64,000 nt of DNA from positions 1,302,001-1,366,000 of the forward strand of contig NZ_JBEPOH010000001.1 in assembly GCF_040546685.1 (NCBI RefSeq), given 5' to 3'. Origin of the DNA: Variovorax sp. OAS795. Lineage in GTDB: Bacteria; Pseudomonadota; Gammaproteobacteria; Burkholderiales; Burkholderiaceae_C. The notes under the pieces are model-generated. The model did not search any database. It saw only the letters and a list, made by a program, of their open reading frames with translations, and had not been told where the DNA came from. Shown here piece after piece: positions 46,623-55,136 of the stretch; within the stretch, counting starts at the first letter, position 1; every line of letters starts with the position of its first letter. Both the position numbers and the translations under genes were made by a program.

Positions 46623-47525
46623 ATGGCAGCAGTGATTTGCGGTTCCCTCGCGTTCGACACCATCATGACTTTCGAGGGCCGGTTCGCCGACCAGATTCTT
46701 CCGGACCAGCTGCACATCCTGAATGTGTCTTTCCTGGTGCCGGGCCTGCGGCGCGACTTCGGCGGCTGCGCCGGCAACATTGCCTACAGCCTCAACGCAC
46801 TGGGCGGTACGGCGCTGCCGATGGCCACCCTCGGCAGCGACGGCGCCGACTACCTGGAGCGCATGCGGACGCTGGGCATCAGCACCGAGTTCGTCCGCCA
46901 GCTGGACGACACCTTCACCGCGCAGGCGATGATCATGAACGACGTTGACAACAACCAGATCACGGCGTTCCATCCCGGCGCGATGCAACAGGCGCACCTC
47001 ACCAAGGTCGTGGCGCGCGAAGACATCCGCGTCGGCATCATCGCGCCCGACGGCCGCGACGCCATGCTGCAGCATGCCGAACAGTTCGCCGCCGCAGGGA
47101 TCCCGTTCGTGTTCGATCCGGGCCAGGGCTTGCCGATGTTCGACGGCGACGCCCTCAAGCATTTCGTCGACCTGGCGAGCTGGGTCGTGGTCAACGACTA
47201 CGAAGGAAAAATGCTTTCGCAGCGCACCGGCTGGAGCCTGGCCGAGATCTCGAAGCGCGTGCGCGGCCTGGTGGTCACGCTGGCCGCCGATGGCTGCGAG
47301 GTCTGGACCGATGGCGAGCGCGCGCATGTGCCGGGCGTGACGCCGACCGCCGTGGTCGAGCCCACCGGCTGCGGCGACGCCTGGCGCGGTGCGCTGCTGT
47401 TCGGCCTCGAGAAGGAATGGCCGCTCGCGCAATGCGCGGCGCTGGGCAACCGCATCGGTGCGCTCAAGATCGCACAGCGCGGACCGCAGAACTACCAGAT
47501 CGACCGGCAGGCGCTCGGCCTCTGA
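46623..47525 (+). CDS. PfkB-family carbohydrate/nucleoside kinase
   Basis: A 300-residue ribokinase-fold enzyme. It has the N-terminal GGCAGNIAYSLNALGG sugar-binding stretch, the anion hole and catalytic base motif EPTGCGDAWRG near residue 247 (Asp in GCGD), and VTLAADGCEVW. The family phosphorylates sugars or adenosine. Betaproteobacterial relatives are often called adenosine kinase-like, but the substrate cannot be told from sequence alone. A bidirectional terminator follows, shared with the convergent histone gene. Confidence 0.88.
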   Translation: MAAVICGSLAFDTIMTFEGRFADQILPDQLHILNVSFLVPGLRRDFGGCAGNIAYSLNALGGTALPMATLGSDGADYLERMRTLGISTEFVRQLDDTFTAQAMIMNDVDNNQITAFHPGAMQQAHLTKVVAREDIRVGIIAPDGRDAMLQHAEQFAAAGIPFVFDPGQGLPMFDGDALKHFVDLASWVVVNDYEGKMLSQRTGWSLAEISKRVRGLVVTLAADGCEVWTDGERAHVPGVTPTAVVEPTGCGDAWRGALLFGLEKEWPLAQCAALGNRIGALKIAQRGPQNYQIDRQALGL

Positions 47526-47548
47526 GTCGCTTTGTTCAGGCGCCCATA

Positions 47549-47583
47549 AAAAAAGCCCGACACCGTGAGGTGCCGGGCTTTTT
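47549..47583. terminator. Bidirectional intrinsic terminator
   Basis: AAAAGCCCG and CGGGCTTTT arms with inner CACC/GGTG pairs and a GTGA loop form a strong hairpin with A and T runs on either side. It lies between the convergent PfkB kinase (+) and histone-like gene (-) and can end both. Confidence 0.88.
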
Positions 47584-47605
47584 GCCGTCAAAGGCGCTGG
47601 GAAGC

Positions 47606-48136
47606 TCAGGGCTTGCTGGCCGTAGGGAACGGCCAGGCTGCCTGCGGGTTCAGCGTCGTTTGCGCAGCAGGCGCAGGCGCTGCGGCAGGAGCTGCTGCCT
47701 TGGCAGCCTTCTTTGCAGCAGGCTTCTTGGCAGCAGCGGCAGGCTTGGCAGCGGGCTTTTTCGCGGCTTTCTTGGCCGCAGCCTTTTTGGCAGGAGCCTT
47801 CTTGGCGGCAGCCTTCTTCGCAGGGGCCTTCTTGGCAGCGGCCTTCTTCGCCGGAGCCTTCTTCGCCGCCGCCTTCTTGGCAGGAGCCTTCTTCGCTGCG
47901 GCCTTCTTTGCCGGAGCCTTCTTGGCAGCGGCCTTCTTGGCGGGAGCTGCCTTCTTCGCGGCTACCTTCTTCGCAGGCGCCTTCTTGGCGGCTACCTTCT
48001 TGGCTGCGACCTTCTTGGCAGGAGCCTTCTTCGCAGCTACCTTCTTCGCCGGAGCCTTCTTAGCGGCCGCGACCTTCTTTGCCGGAGCCTTCTTTGCAGC
48101 GGCTTTCTTAGCCGGCGCTTTCTTTGCAGTTGCCAT
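47606..48136 (-). CDS. Histone H1-like Lys/Ala/Pro-repeat DNA-binding protein
   Basis: A 176-residue, strongly basic protein built from about a dozen [14 protein letters not shown] repeats, with variants KKVAA and KKAAP, followed by an Ala/Pro tail (about 140-176). This resembles AlgP/HctB/BpH1-like nucleoid proteins, which bind DNA through Lys repeats and may regulate gene expression or compact DNA. AGGAG lies ahead of the ATG in an AT-rich leader that also has a GTTGA/TCAAC hairpin. Repeats at DNA level make the array prone to length variation between strains. Confidence 0.92.
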   Translation of the reverse strand: MATAKKAPAKKAAAKKAPAKKVAAAKKAPAKKVAAKKAPAKKVAAKKVAAKKAPAKKVAAKKAAPAKKAAAKKAPAKKAAAKKAPAKKAAAKKAPAKKAAAKKAPAKKAAAKKAPAKKAAAKKAAKKPAAKPAAAAKKPAAKKAAKAAAPAAAPAPAAQTTLNPQAAWPFPTASKP

Positions 48137-48332
48137 TTCTATTTCTCCTTGATCAAGTTGAAAAAATCAACCTATTGAAGCACTCCGCGCACGTTGGTAG
48201 CGCAAAGCGATTCATGGCGTTGGAATCTGAGCCCCAGCACCATGAACACCTGAGCCCTCGTCCATGCCGCGCTCTTCGGCGCGATCGGTGGCAAGGGCAA
48301 TTCTTGAATTCATTAATTCTTGTCGGAAAGAT

Positions 48333-49511
48333 TCAATCCCAGGAGAGCGCGCCACCCGACTGGTATTCGATCACGCGGGTCTCGAAGAAATTGCGCTCTT
48401 TCTTCAGGTCAATCATTTCGCTCATCCAGGGGAACGGGTTTTCCTCGTTCGGGAAGAGCGTTTCGAGGCCGATCTGCTGTGCCCGCCGATTGGCGATGTA
48501 GCGCAGGTAGCCCTTGAACATGGAGGCGTTCATGCCGAGCACGCCGCGCGGCATGGTGTCTTCGGCGTATTTGTACTCGAGCTCGACGGCCTTCATGAAG
48601 AGGGCCTTGATCTCTGCCTTGAACTCGGGGGTCCAGAGGCCGGGGTTCTCGAGCTTGAGCTGGTTGATCAGGTCGATGCCGAAATTGCAGTGCATCGACT
48701 CGTCGCGCAGGATGTACTGGTACTGCTCGGCGGCGCCGGTCATCTTGTTCTGGCGGCCGAGCGCGAGGATCTGCGTGAAGCCGACGTAGAAGAACAGGCC
48801 CTCCATCAGGCAGGCGAACACGATCAGCGACTTGAGCAGCGTCTGGTCGGTTTCGTGCGTGCCGGTCTTGAAGAGCGGGTCGCTGATGGCGTCGATGAAC
48901 GGGATCAGGAACTGGTCCTTCTCGCGGATCGACGGCACTTCGTTGTAGGCGTTGAAGATCTCGCTCTCGTCCAGGCCGAGCGACTCGACGATGTACTGGT
49001 AGGCGTGCGTGTGGATCGCTTCCTCGAAGGCCTGGCGCAGCAGGAACTGGCGGCATTCGGGCGCCGTGATGTGGCGGTAGGTGCCCAGCACGATGTTGTT
49101 GGCGGCCAGCGAGTCGGCGGTCACGAAGAAGCCGAGGTTGCGCTTGACGATGCGGCGCTCGTCTTCGGTCAGGCCGTTCGGGTCCTTCCACAACGCGATG
49201 TCGCGCGTCATGTTCACTTCTTGCGGCATCCAGTGGTTGGCGCAGGTGGCCAGGTATTTTTCCCAGGCCCACTTGTACTTGAACGGCACCAGCTGGTTGA
49301 CGTCGGTCTGGCCGTTGATGATGCGCTTGTCGGAAGCCTTGACGCGCTGCGCAGCGACGGGTGCTGCGGTGGGCTGCTGTGCAATCGACGAAGTCGGAGC
49401 GTCCACCGATCGGCCTGCGGTCATGCCGCTGGTCGATGCGTGGTGCTGTTGCAATCCTTGTTGCATATCCTTTGGCAAGGAGGGCTTGACTTCTTCGTCC
49501 CAGGTCAACAT
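48333..49511 (-). CDS. nrdB: Class Ia ribonucleotide reductase beta subunit NrdB
   Basis: NrdB holds the diiron-tyrosyl radical cofactor that starts NrdA catalysis. The 392-residue product has a variable N-terminus (about 1-65), [39 protein letters not shown] (ligand Glu and His) and [10 protein letters not shown] (late ligand His), and a C-terminal tail for docking to NrdA. ATG 49511 (MLTWDEEV) is chosen; the frame reaches a TTG at 49523. The gene lies downstream of nrdA on the same strand, separated by 177 nt with hairpin sequences. Confidence 0.95.
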   Translation of the reverse strand: MLTWDEEVKPSLPKDMQQGLQQHHASTSGMTAGRSVDAPTSSIAQQPTAAPVAAQRVKASDKRIINGQTDVNQLVPFKYKWAWEKYLATCANHWMPQEVNMTRDIALWKDPNGLTEDERRIVKRNLGFFVTADSLAANNIVLGTYRHITAPECRQFLLRQAFEEAIHTHAYQYIVESLGLDESEIFNAYNEVPSIREKDQFLIPFIDAISDPLFKTGTHETDQTLLKSLIVFACLMEGLFFYVGFTQILALGRQNKMTGAAEQYQYILRDESMHCNFGIDLINQLKLENPGLWTPEFKAEIKALFMKAVELEYKYAEDTMPRGVLGMNASMFKGYLRYIANRRAQQIGLETLFPNEENPFPWMSEMIDLKKERNFFETRVIEYQSGGALSWD

Positions 49512-49610
49512 AGAAAAATCCAATGCTCGATTATCGGAGCAACGATGTGAGTTGCAAAGTGCTCGTTCACGTCGCGCTCCATTTATGTGGTTGTTATGTT
49601 GCTCTCATGC

Positions 49611-49644
49611 ATCGCGCGATGTCAGTCGATGCCGTGATCGACTG
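49611..49644. repeat. Paired short palindromes between nrdA and nrdB
   Basis: CATCGCGCGATG (49611-49622) is a perfect 12-bp palindrome, directly followed by a hairpin CAGTCGAT (49623-49630), loop GCCGTG, ATCGACTG (49637-49644). Both lie in the 177-nt gap read from nrdA to nrdB. They may stabilise or partly terminate the nrdA mRNA or bind a regulator; no T-run follows on the minus strand. Confidence 0.55.
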
Positions 49645-49688
49645 AGAGTTCGCGCGTCGTGCATGCACCTCTCTACTTCACTCGCGCG

Positions 49689-52602
49689 TCATTGGCATGC
49701 TTCGCAGGTCGGATCGTCGACGCCGCAGAACGCGATGTCGGTCGCAGGCATCGCATTCATCTGCGCCTTCGCTGCGGCAGCCGCGGCATCAAGCGCACTC
49801 ATGCCCGAGGATGCATCGCTGCCCGAAGACACGGCGTTGAGGCGGCCCGATTGCACCGTCGATTTTTCCGCGTGCGTCGCGCTCTGCGTGCGCAGGTAGT
49901 AGGTGGTTTTCAAGCCGCGCAGCCATGCGAGCTTGTAGGTGTCGTCGAGCTTCTTGCCCGATGCACCGGCCATGTAGATGTTGAGCGATTGCGCCTGGTC
50001 GATCCACTTCTGGCCGGCGCGCGGCGGCTTCGACCAGCCACGTCGTCTCGACCTCGAACGCGGTGGCGTAGAGCGCCTTCACGTCCTGCGGAACGCGATC
50101 GATCGGGCGCAGCGAACCGTCGAAGTGCTTCAGGTCCATCACCATCACGTCGTCCCACAGGCCCAGGCGCTTCAGGTCGCGCACCAGGTAGTGGTTGATC
50201 ACGGTGAACTCGCCCGACAGGTTCGACTTGACCGACAGGTTGCCGAAGCAGGGCTCGATGGACGCGTCGACGCCAATGATGTTGGAGATGGTCGCGGTCG
50301 GTGCGATGGCCACGCAGTTCGAATTGCGCATGCCGTCGGCCTTGATCTTCTGGCGCAGCGCGTCCCAGTCGAGCGTGGCCGAGCGGTCCACTTCCACGTA
50401 GCCGCCGCGGGCCTTCTCAAGCAGCTCGAGCGTGTCGATCGGCAGGATGCCCTTGTCCCAGAGCGAGCCCTTGTAGCTGGAGTACTTGCCGCGTTCCTTG
50501 GCGAGCTCGGTCGAGGCCCAGTAGGCGTGGTAGCAGATGGCTTCCATCGACTCGTCGGCAAACTGCACGGCTTCCTGCGAGGCGTAGGGAATCCGCAGTT
50601 CGTACAGCGCGTCCTGGAAGCCCATCAGGCCCAGGCCGACCGGACGGTGGCGCAGGTTCGAGTCGCGCGCCTTCTTCACGGCGTAGTAGTTGATGTCGAT
50701 CACGTTGTCGAGCATGCGCATCGCGGTGGCGATGGTCTTCTTGAGCTTGTCGTGGTCGACCTTGCCGTCCTTCAGGTGCTGCAGCAGGTTCACGGAACCC
50801 AGGTTGCAGACGGCGGTTTCGGTGTCGCTGGTGTTCAGCGTGATCTCGGTGCACAGGTTCGAGGAGTGCACCACGCCGGCGTGCTGTTGCGGCGAGCGCA
50901 CGTTGCAGGCGTCCTTGAAGGTGATCCAGGGATGGCCGGTCTCGAACAGCATCGTGAGCATCTTGCGCCAAAGGTCCGAGGCCTGGATGGTGCGGGCGGG
51001 CTTGATCTCGCCGCGCGCGGCCTTTTCCTCGTAGGCCACGTAGGCCTTCTCGAAGTCGGCGCCGAACAGGTCGTGCAGGTCGGGCACGTTGGAGGGCGAG
51101 AACAGCGTCCAGGTGCCCTTTTCCATCACGCGGCGCATGAAGAGGTCGGGAATCCAGTTGGCCGTGTTCATGTCGTGCGTGCGGCGGCGGTCGTCGCCGG
51201 TGTTCTTGCGCAGTTCCAGGAACTCCTCGATGTCCAGGTGCCAGGTTTCCAGGTACGTGCAGACGGCGCCCTTGCGCTTGCCGCCCTGGTTCACCGCCAC
51301 GGCCGTGTCGTTGACCACCTTGAGGAACGGCACCACGCCTTGCGATTCGCCGTTGGTGCCCTTGATGTGGCTGCCGAGCGCGCGCACGCGGGTCCAGTCG
51401 TTGCCCAGGCCGCCGGCGAATTTCGACAGCAGCGCGTTTTCCTTGATCGACTCGTAGATACCGTCCAGGTCGTCGGGCACGGTGGTCAGGTAGCAGCTGG
51501 ACAGCTGCGAGCGCAGCGTGCCGGCGTTGAACAGCGTGGGCGTGCTCGACATGAAGTCGAACGAGGACAGCACTTCGTAGAACTCGATGGCGCGCGCTTC
51601 ACGGTCGATTTCGCCCAGCGAAAGGCCCATGGCCACGCGCATGAAGAAAGCCTGCGGCAGCTCGATGCGGTTCTTGCGCACGTGCAGGAAGTAGCGGTCG
51701 TACAGCGTCTGCAGGCCGAGGTAATCGAACTGGTTGTCGCGCTCGGCCTTGAGCGCCGCGCCCAGGCGGGGCAGGTCGTACTGCAGCAGCTTCTCGTCGA
51801 GCAGTTCGTTCTCGACGCCCTTCTTGATGAACTGCGGGAAGTAGTCGGCGTAGGTCTGGGCGCGCTCGGCGGGCATCACTTCGCGGCCGATGATCTCCTT
51901 GAAGATCGTGTGCAGCAGCAGGCGGGCGGTCGCGAAGGTGTAGTCGGGGTCCTTCTCGATGAGCGTGCGCGCGGCCAGGATCGAGGCCTTGTAGACCTCG
52001 TCGAGCGGCACGCCGTCATACAGGTTGCGCATCGTCTCTGCAACGATCGGCGCGGCGGTGATGCCGTCGCCCAGGCCTTCGCAGGCCGATTCGATCAGGC
52101 CCTTGAGCTCGTTCAGGTCAAGCGCGACACGTTCGCCGCCGTCCAGCACGTGGAGCATCGGCGCGGCCGGTGCTTCCTGCGCGCCTTGCTTGGAGCGCTC
52201 CTGGGTGCGGCGCTCGCGGTAGAGCACGTAGGCGCGCGCGATCTCGTGGTGGCCGCCGCGCATCAGGCCGAGTTCGACCTGGTCCTGCACGTCTTCGATG
52301 TGGAAGGTGCCGCCGCCCGGACGCGAGCGGACCATGGCGCGGATCACGCCTTGCGTGAGGACGTCGACCGTTTCGCGCACGCTGGCCGAAGCGGCGCCCT
52401 GGGTGCCGTGCACCGCCAGGAAGGCCTTCATCATCGCAATGGCGATCTTGTTGGGTTCGAACGGAACCACGGCGCCGTTGCGGCGAATGATCTGGTAGTT
52501 CGCAAGATTCTGGGCGGTGGTGGAGCCCGCGGTATCGCGCTGTTGCGGCGGCGTGGAAGGAACGGCACGCGGGGTCGATGGGGTGTTCAGGGTTGTTTGC
52601 AT
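49689..52602 (-). CDS. nrdA: Class Ia ribonucleotide reductase alpha subunit NrdA, frameshifted near its 3' end
   Basis: NrdA reduces ribonucleoside diphosphates to deoxy forms. From ATG 52602 (MQTTLNTPST), preceded by an AGAGGA ribosome site, it has an ATP cone (about 35-130), NAGTLRSQLSSCYLT (catalytic Cys), GGLGNDWTRVRALGSHIKGT, NLCTEITLNTSD and ATISNIIGVDASIEP. After FEVETTWLVEAAAR the frame is lost; the true tail (MAGASGKKLDDTYKLAWLRG to CGVDDPTCEACQ with the redox Cys pair) lies in another frame, 49689-49973. Reading GGCCGG near 50013 as GGCGG restores 970 residues. A single extra base is the likely cause, probably a sequence error. Confidence 0.92.
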
Positions 52603-52684
52603 TCGCTTCCTCTCGGTTGGCAATTCTTGTTGGTTGGCAGCGCCTTGGCCGGGCGTTGCGCCGGCGTTGTTGGCCGGACGGAAC

Positions 52685-52700
52685 ACACTATATCTAGGGT
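52685..52700 (-). promoter_or_regulatory. NrdR box 1 (promoter-overlapping)
   Basis: ACACTATATCTAGGGT matches the NrdR consensus (ACACWATATATWGTGT type) at most positions and covers the nrdA -10. It is separated from box 2 by 16 bp, the linker known for NrdR operators. Confidence 0.8.
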
Positions 52701-52715
52701 GCCGAGGGTCCACAA
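52687..52715 (-). promoter_or_regulatory. Promoter of nrdA
   Basis: On the minus strand TTGTGG (52715-52710) and TATAGT (52692-52687) are 17 nt apart, the best -35/-10 pair in the window. The -10 lies inside NrdR box 1, and box 2 abuts the -35. The transcript would carry an 80-nt leader to nrdA. Confidence 0.7.
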
Positions 52716-52716
52716 G

Positions 52717-52732
52717 CCACTACAGGTAGTGT
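52717..52732 (-). promoter_or_regulatory. NrdR box 2
   Basis: CCACTACAGGTAGTGT is a near-perfect palindrome (CACTAC/GTAGTG) matching the NrdR consensus ends. Placed just upstream of the -35 and 32 bp centre-to-centre from box 1, it should let the NrdR repressor bind on one DNA face when dATP is high. Confidence 0.8.
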
Positions 52733-52952
52733 TTTGCCGAAGTTTAACCCGTACGGGTATTTCTCTACGGAACGCACACGGCCCATCGGTGCCGCGTGGA
52801 CAGTGGACCATGGTCTCGCAGCCCGCGCGGGACGTGGCTTGCCGGCCGATTTGGGCCTGCAAGGCGCATGGTTGCTGCGCTTCGCACGCGCAATGCGGCG
52901 CGCGATGGACCGCGAACGCAGCGCATCGCGGCGCGGTGTCCGATAAAAAAAA

Positions 52953-53570
52953 TTAGCGCGGAATCGCCTGAGCCGGGAACATTCGCGCGTCCCAGCCGAG
53001 CTGGGCGCGCAGCAACGGCCAATCGAAGCCGGCACCCGGGTCCTGCTTTCGGCCCGGCGCGATGTGTTCATGGCCGGCGATGTGCTCGATGGCGTAGTGC
53101 TGCGCGATCGCGGCCGCGAGGCTCGCCAGCGTTTCGTATTGCGCTTCTTCGAAACGCTCGCCTTCCAGGCCCTCGAGTTCGATGCCGATCGAATCGTCGT
53201 TGCAGTTCTCGCGGCCACGCCACGCGGACACGCCGGCGTGCCAGGCGCGGTCGTCGCAGCTCACGAACTGCCAGAGCTCGCCGCTGCGCCGCACATAGAA
53301 GTGCGAGGAAACTTCGAGGCCTCGAATGGATTGGAAATAAGGATGCGCGTCCCAGTCGAGCTGGTTGGCGAAGAGCTGCTGCACGGCATCGCCGCCGTAT
53401 TCGCCCGGCGGCAGGCTGATCGAATGCAGCACGATCAGGTCGGTCTGTGCGCCCGCGGGCCGGGGACCGAAATTGGGCGAGCGCAGCGCCTTGGCGAAAC
53501 GGTACCAGCCGGCTTGCCAGAGGCCGTCGTCGTTGCTGCCGCCTGCTGCCATGGCCGCTGCGTCAGTCAT
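52953..53570 (-). CDS. ampD: 1,6-anhydro-N-acetylmuramyl-L-alanine amidase AmpD
   Basis: AmpD cleaves the peptide from anhydro-muropeptides in the cytoplasm during murein recycling. The 205-residue amidase_2 protein has the zinc ligand His in LIVLHSISLPPGEYGG, the SSHFYVRRSGELWQFV strand, WRGRENCNDDSIGIELEG, and the final GHEHIAPGRKQDPGAGF with the other His and Asp ligands. ATG 53570 overlaps the regulator stop by 8 nt. No ampE or ampR is adjacent; mpl elsewhere in the window supports an active recycling pathway. Confidence 0.95.
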   Translation of the reverse strand: MTDAAAMAAGGSNDDGLWQAGWYRFAKALRSPNFGPRPAGAQTDLIVLHSISLPPGEYGGDAVQQLFANQLDWDAHPYFQSIRGLEVSSHFYVRRSGELWQFVSCDDRAWHAGVSAWRGRENCNDDSIGIELEGLEGERFEEAQYETLASLAAAIAQHYAIEHIAGHEHIAPGRKQDPGAGFDWPLLRAQLGWDARMFPAQAIPR

Positions 53571-55131
53571 CGGCCGGGCTGGCGGCGCCTTCGTCGCCGT
53601 TGGGCGTGGTGATGCCCAGCCGCGCAATGCGGTAGCGGATCTGGCGCAGGCTCATGCCGAGCCGCGCGGCGGCCGCGGTGCGGTTGAAGCCGCTTTCGCG
53701 CAGTGCGCGCACGAGGATTTCGCGCTCCTGCTGGTCCAGGTAGGCCTGCAGGTCGGAGGGAAGGGCGGCCGGCTTGGCGTCGGCCACCGCGGTTGCGGAC
53801 GGTGCGGGCGCGGCAGGCGATTCACCGTCGGCCACCGAAGAAGACAGGGGCGAAGGCGCGGTGGCCGCAGCGGCCGCATCTGGCGGCGCCGCCCCAGGCC
53901 GTCCGCCCGCCGTGAGGTCGAGGTGAAGCTCGTCGCCGTCGTTGAGCGCCACGGCGCGATGCAGCAGGTTCTCGAGTTCCCGCACGTTGCCGTCGAGCGG
54001 ATGCTGGGCGAGGCGACGCAGCAGTTCGACGGAAAGATGCGGCACCGGCAAGCCGCCATCCTGCGCGATGCGCGCGAGCAGCGCGGCGCAAAGCGCGGGC
54101 AGGTCTTCGCGCCGGTCGCGCAGCGCGGGCACCGCAATCTCGATCACGTTGAGCCGGTAGAACAGGTCCTGCCGGAAACGGCCGGCCTGCACTTCGGCGT
54201 GCAGGTCCTTGTGCGTGGCGCTCACGACGCGCACGTCCACGGCGTCTTCCTGGGTTGAGCCGATCGAGCGCACGCTGCGCTCCTGGATGGCGCGCAGCAG
54301 CTTGGACTGCATGGCCAGCGGGAGGTCGCCGATCTCGTCGAGAAACAGCGTGCCGCCGCGCGCAGCCTGGAAGTAGCCGTCGCGGTCTTGCGACGAGCCG
54401 GTGTAGGAGCCCTTGCGGGCGCCGAAGAATTCGGCCTCGAGCAGGTTCTCGGGAATCGCGCCGCAGTTGACCGCGACAAAGGGGCCTTCGCTGCGCTGGC
54501 TGCAGGCGTGAACCGCGCGCGCCACCAGTTCCTTGCCGGTGCCCGATTCGCCGCGCACCAGCACCGGCGCCATGCCGCGCGCCACCTTGGCGATGCGCGA
54601 CTTGACGAGCCGCATGGGTTCCGAGTCGCCCACCAGCCGCTGGAGCGCCGTGATGCCACTGGCGGGAACGGCGAGCGCATCGGCGCGGGGTTCGCCCGGC
54701 TCGGCGGCCGCCGCACGCACCGCCCTGGCGGGCGGCGCCTGCCGGGCCTGCACGGCGGAAGCGACCACCGCGCGGAATTGCTTCAGGTCGACGGGCTTGG
54801 TGAGGTAGTCGAAGGCGCCGGCCTTCAGTGCCTCGACCGCGTTCTCGGCCGAGCCGTAGGCCGTCATCACGACGCAGCGCTCGCTGCGCTGGTTCTTCTG
54901 GATGCGGTGGATGATTTCCATGCCTTGTCCGTCGGGCAGCCGCATGTCGGTGATCACCGCATCGAACTGCCCGGCCTCAAGGTGCTGCCAGGCTTCGGAG
55001 ACGCTCCCGGCGGCCTCGACGCGATAGCCCTCGCGCAGCAACGTCAGTTCGTACAGCGTGCGCAGGTCGGGTTCGTCGTCGATGACCAGGATGTTGGCCG
55101 GACGCTGCAGGGAAGGAGGAGGAGTGCTCAC
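53563..55131 (-). CDS. pilR: PilR-like sigma-54-type response regulator with variant GAFTGA loop
   Basis: A 522-residue NtrC-family regulator that should be phosphorylated by the adjacent kinase. The receiver domain has VIDDEPDLR and Asp62 (ITDMRLPDG). The AAA+ domain has Walker A GESGTGKE (194-201) and Walker [10 protein letters not shown]. The sigma-54 contact loop reads GSYTGS (241-246) where GAFTGA is usual; PilR proteins often have GSFTGA, so the last Ser and the Tyr are departures. An Ala/Pro-rich linker leads to a Fis-type HTH ([23 protein letters not shown]). GTG 55131 is the start. Similarity to PilR is inferred from order and motif; no pilin genes are in the window. Confidence 0.87.
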   Translation of the reverse strand: MSTPPPSLQRPANILVIDDEPDLRTLYELTLLREGYRVEAAGSVSEAWQHLEAGQFDAVITDMRLPDGQGMEIIHRIQKNQRSERCVVMTAYGSAENAVEALKAGAFDYLTKPVDLKQFRAVVASAVQARQAPPARAVRAAAAEPGEPRADALAVPASGITALQRLVGDSEPMRLVKSRIAKVARGMAPVLVRGESGTGKELVARAVHACSQRSEGPFVAVNCGAIPENLLEAEFFGARKGSYTGSSQDRDGYFQAARGGTLFLDEIGDLPLAMQSKLLRAIQERSVRSIGSTQEDAVDVRVVSATHKDLHAEVQAGRFRQDLFYRLNVIEIAVPALRDRREDLPALCAALLARIAQDGGLPVPHLSVELLRRLAQHPLDGNVRELENLLHRAVALNDGDELHLDLTAGGRPGAAPPDAAAAATAPSPLSSSVADGESPAAPAPSATAVADAKPAALPSDLQAYLDQQEREILVRALRESGFNRTAAAARLGMSLRQIRYRIARLGITTPNGDEGAASPADD

Positions 55132-55136
55132 GGGCG

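Larger units (their letters stand above)
52603..52952. other. Intergenic region upstream of nrdA holding the NrdR operator
   Basis: This 350-bp region between nrdA (-) and ampD (also -, so the region also follows the ampD stop) has no convincing gene. The nrdA-proximal part carries the leader, promoter and NrdR boxes annotated separately. The remaining part (about 52760-52950) is GC-rich, with open frames on both strands that show no family-like sequence. A CCCGTACGGG palindrome (52748-52757) sits about 15 bp upstream of the NrdR boxes. Confidence 0.55.

Noticed and set aside
47640..48130. Regular short direct repeats that could suggest a CRISPR array or satellite
   Set aside because: The repeats are in frame, have no unique spacers and encode the KKAPAKK units of a histone H1-like protein.
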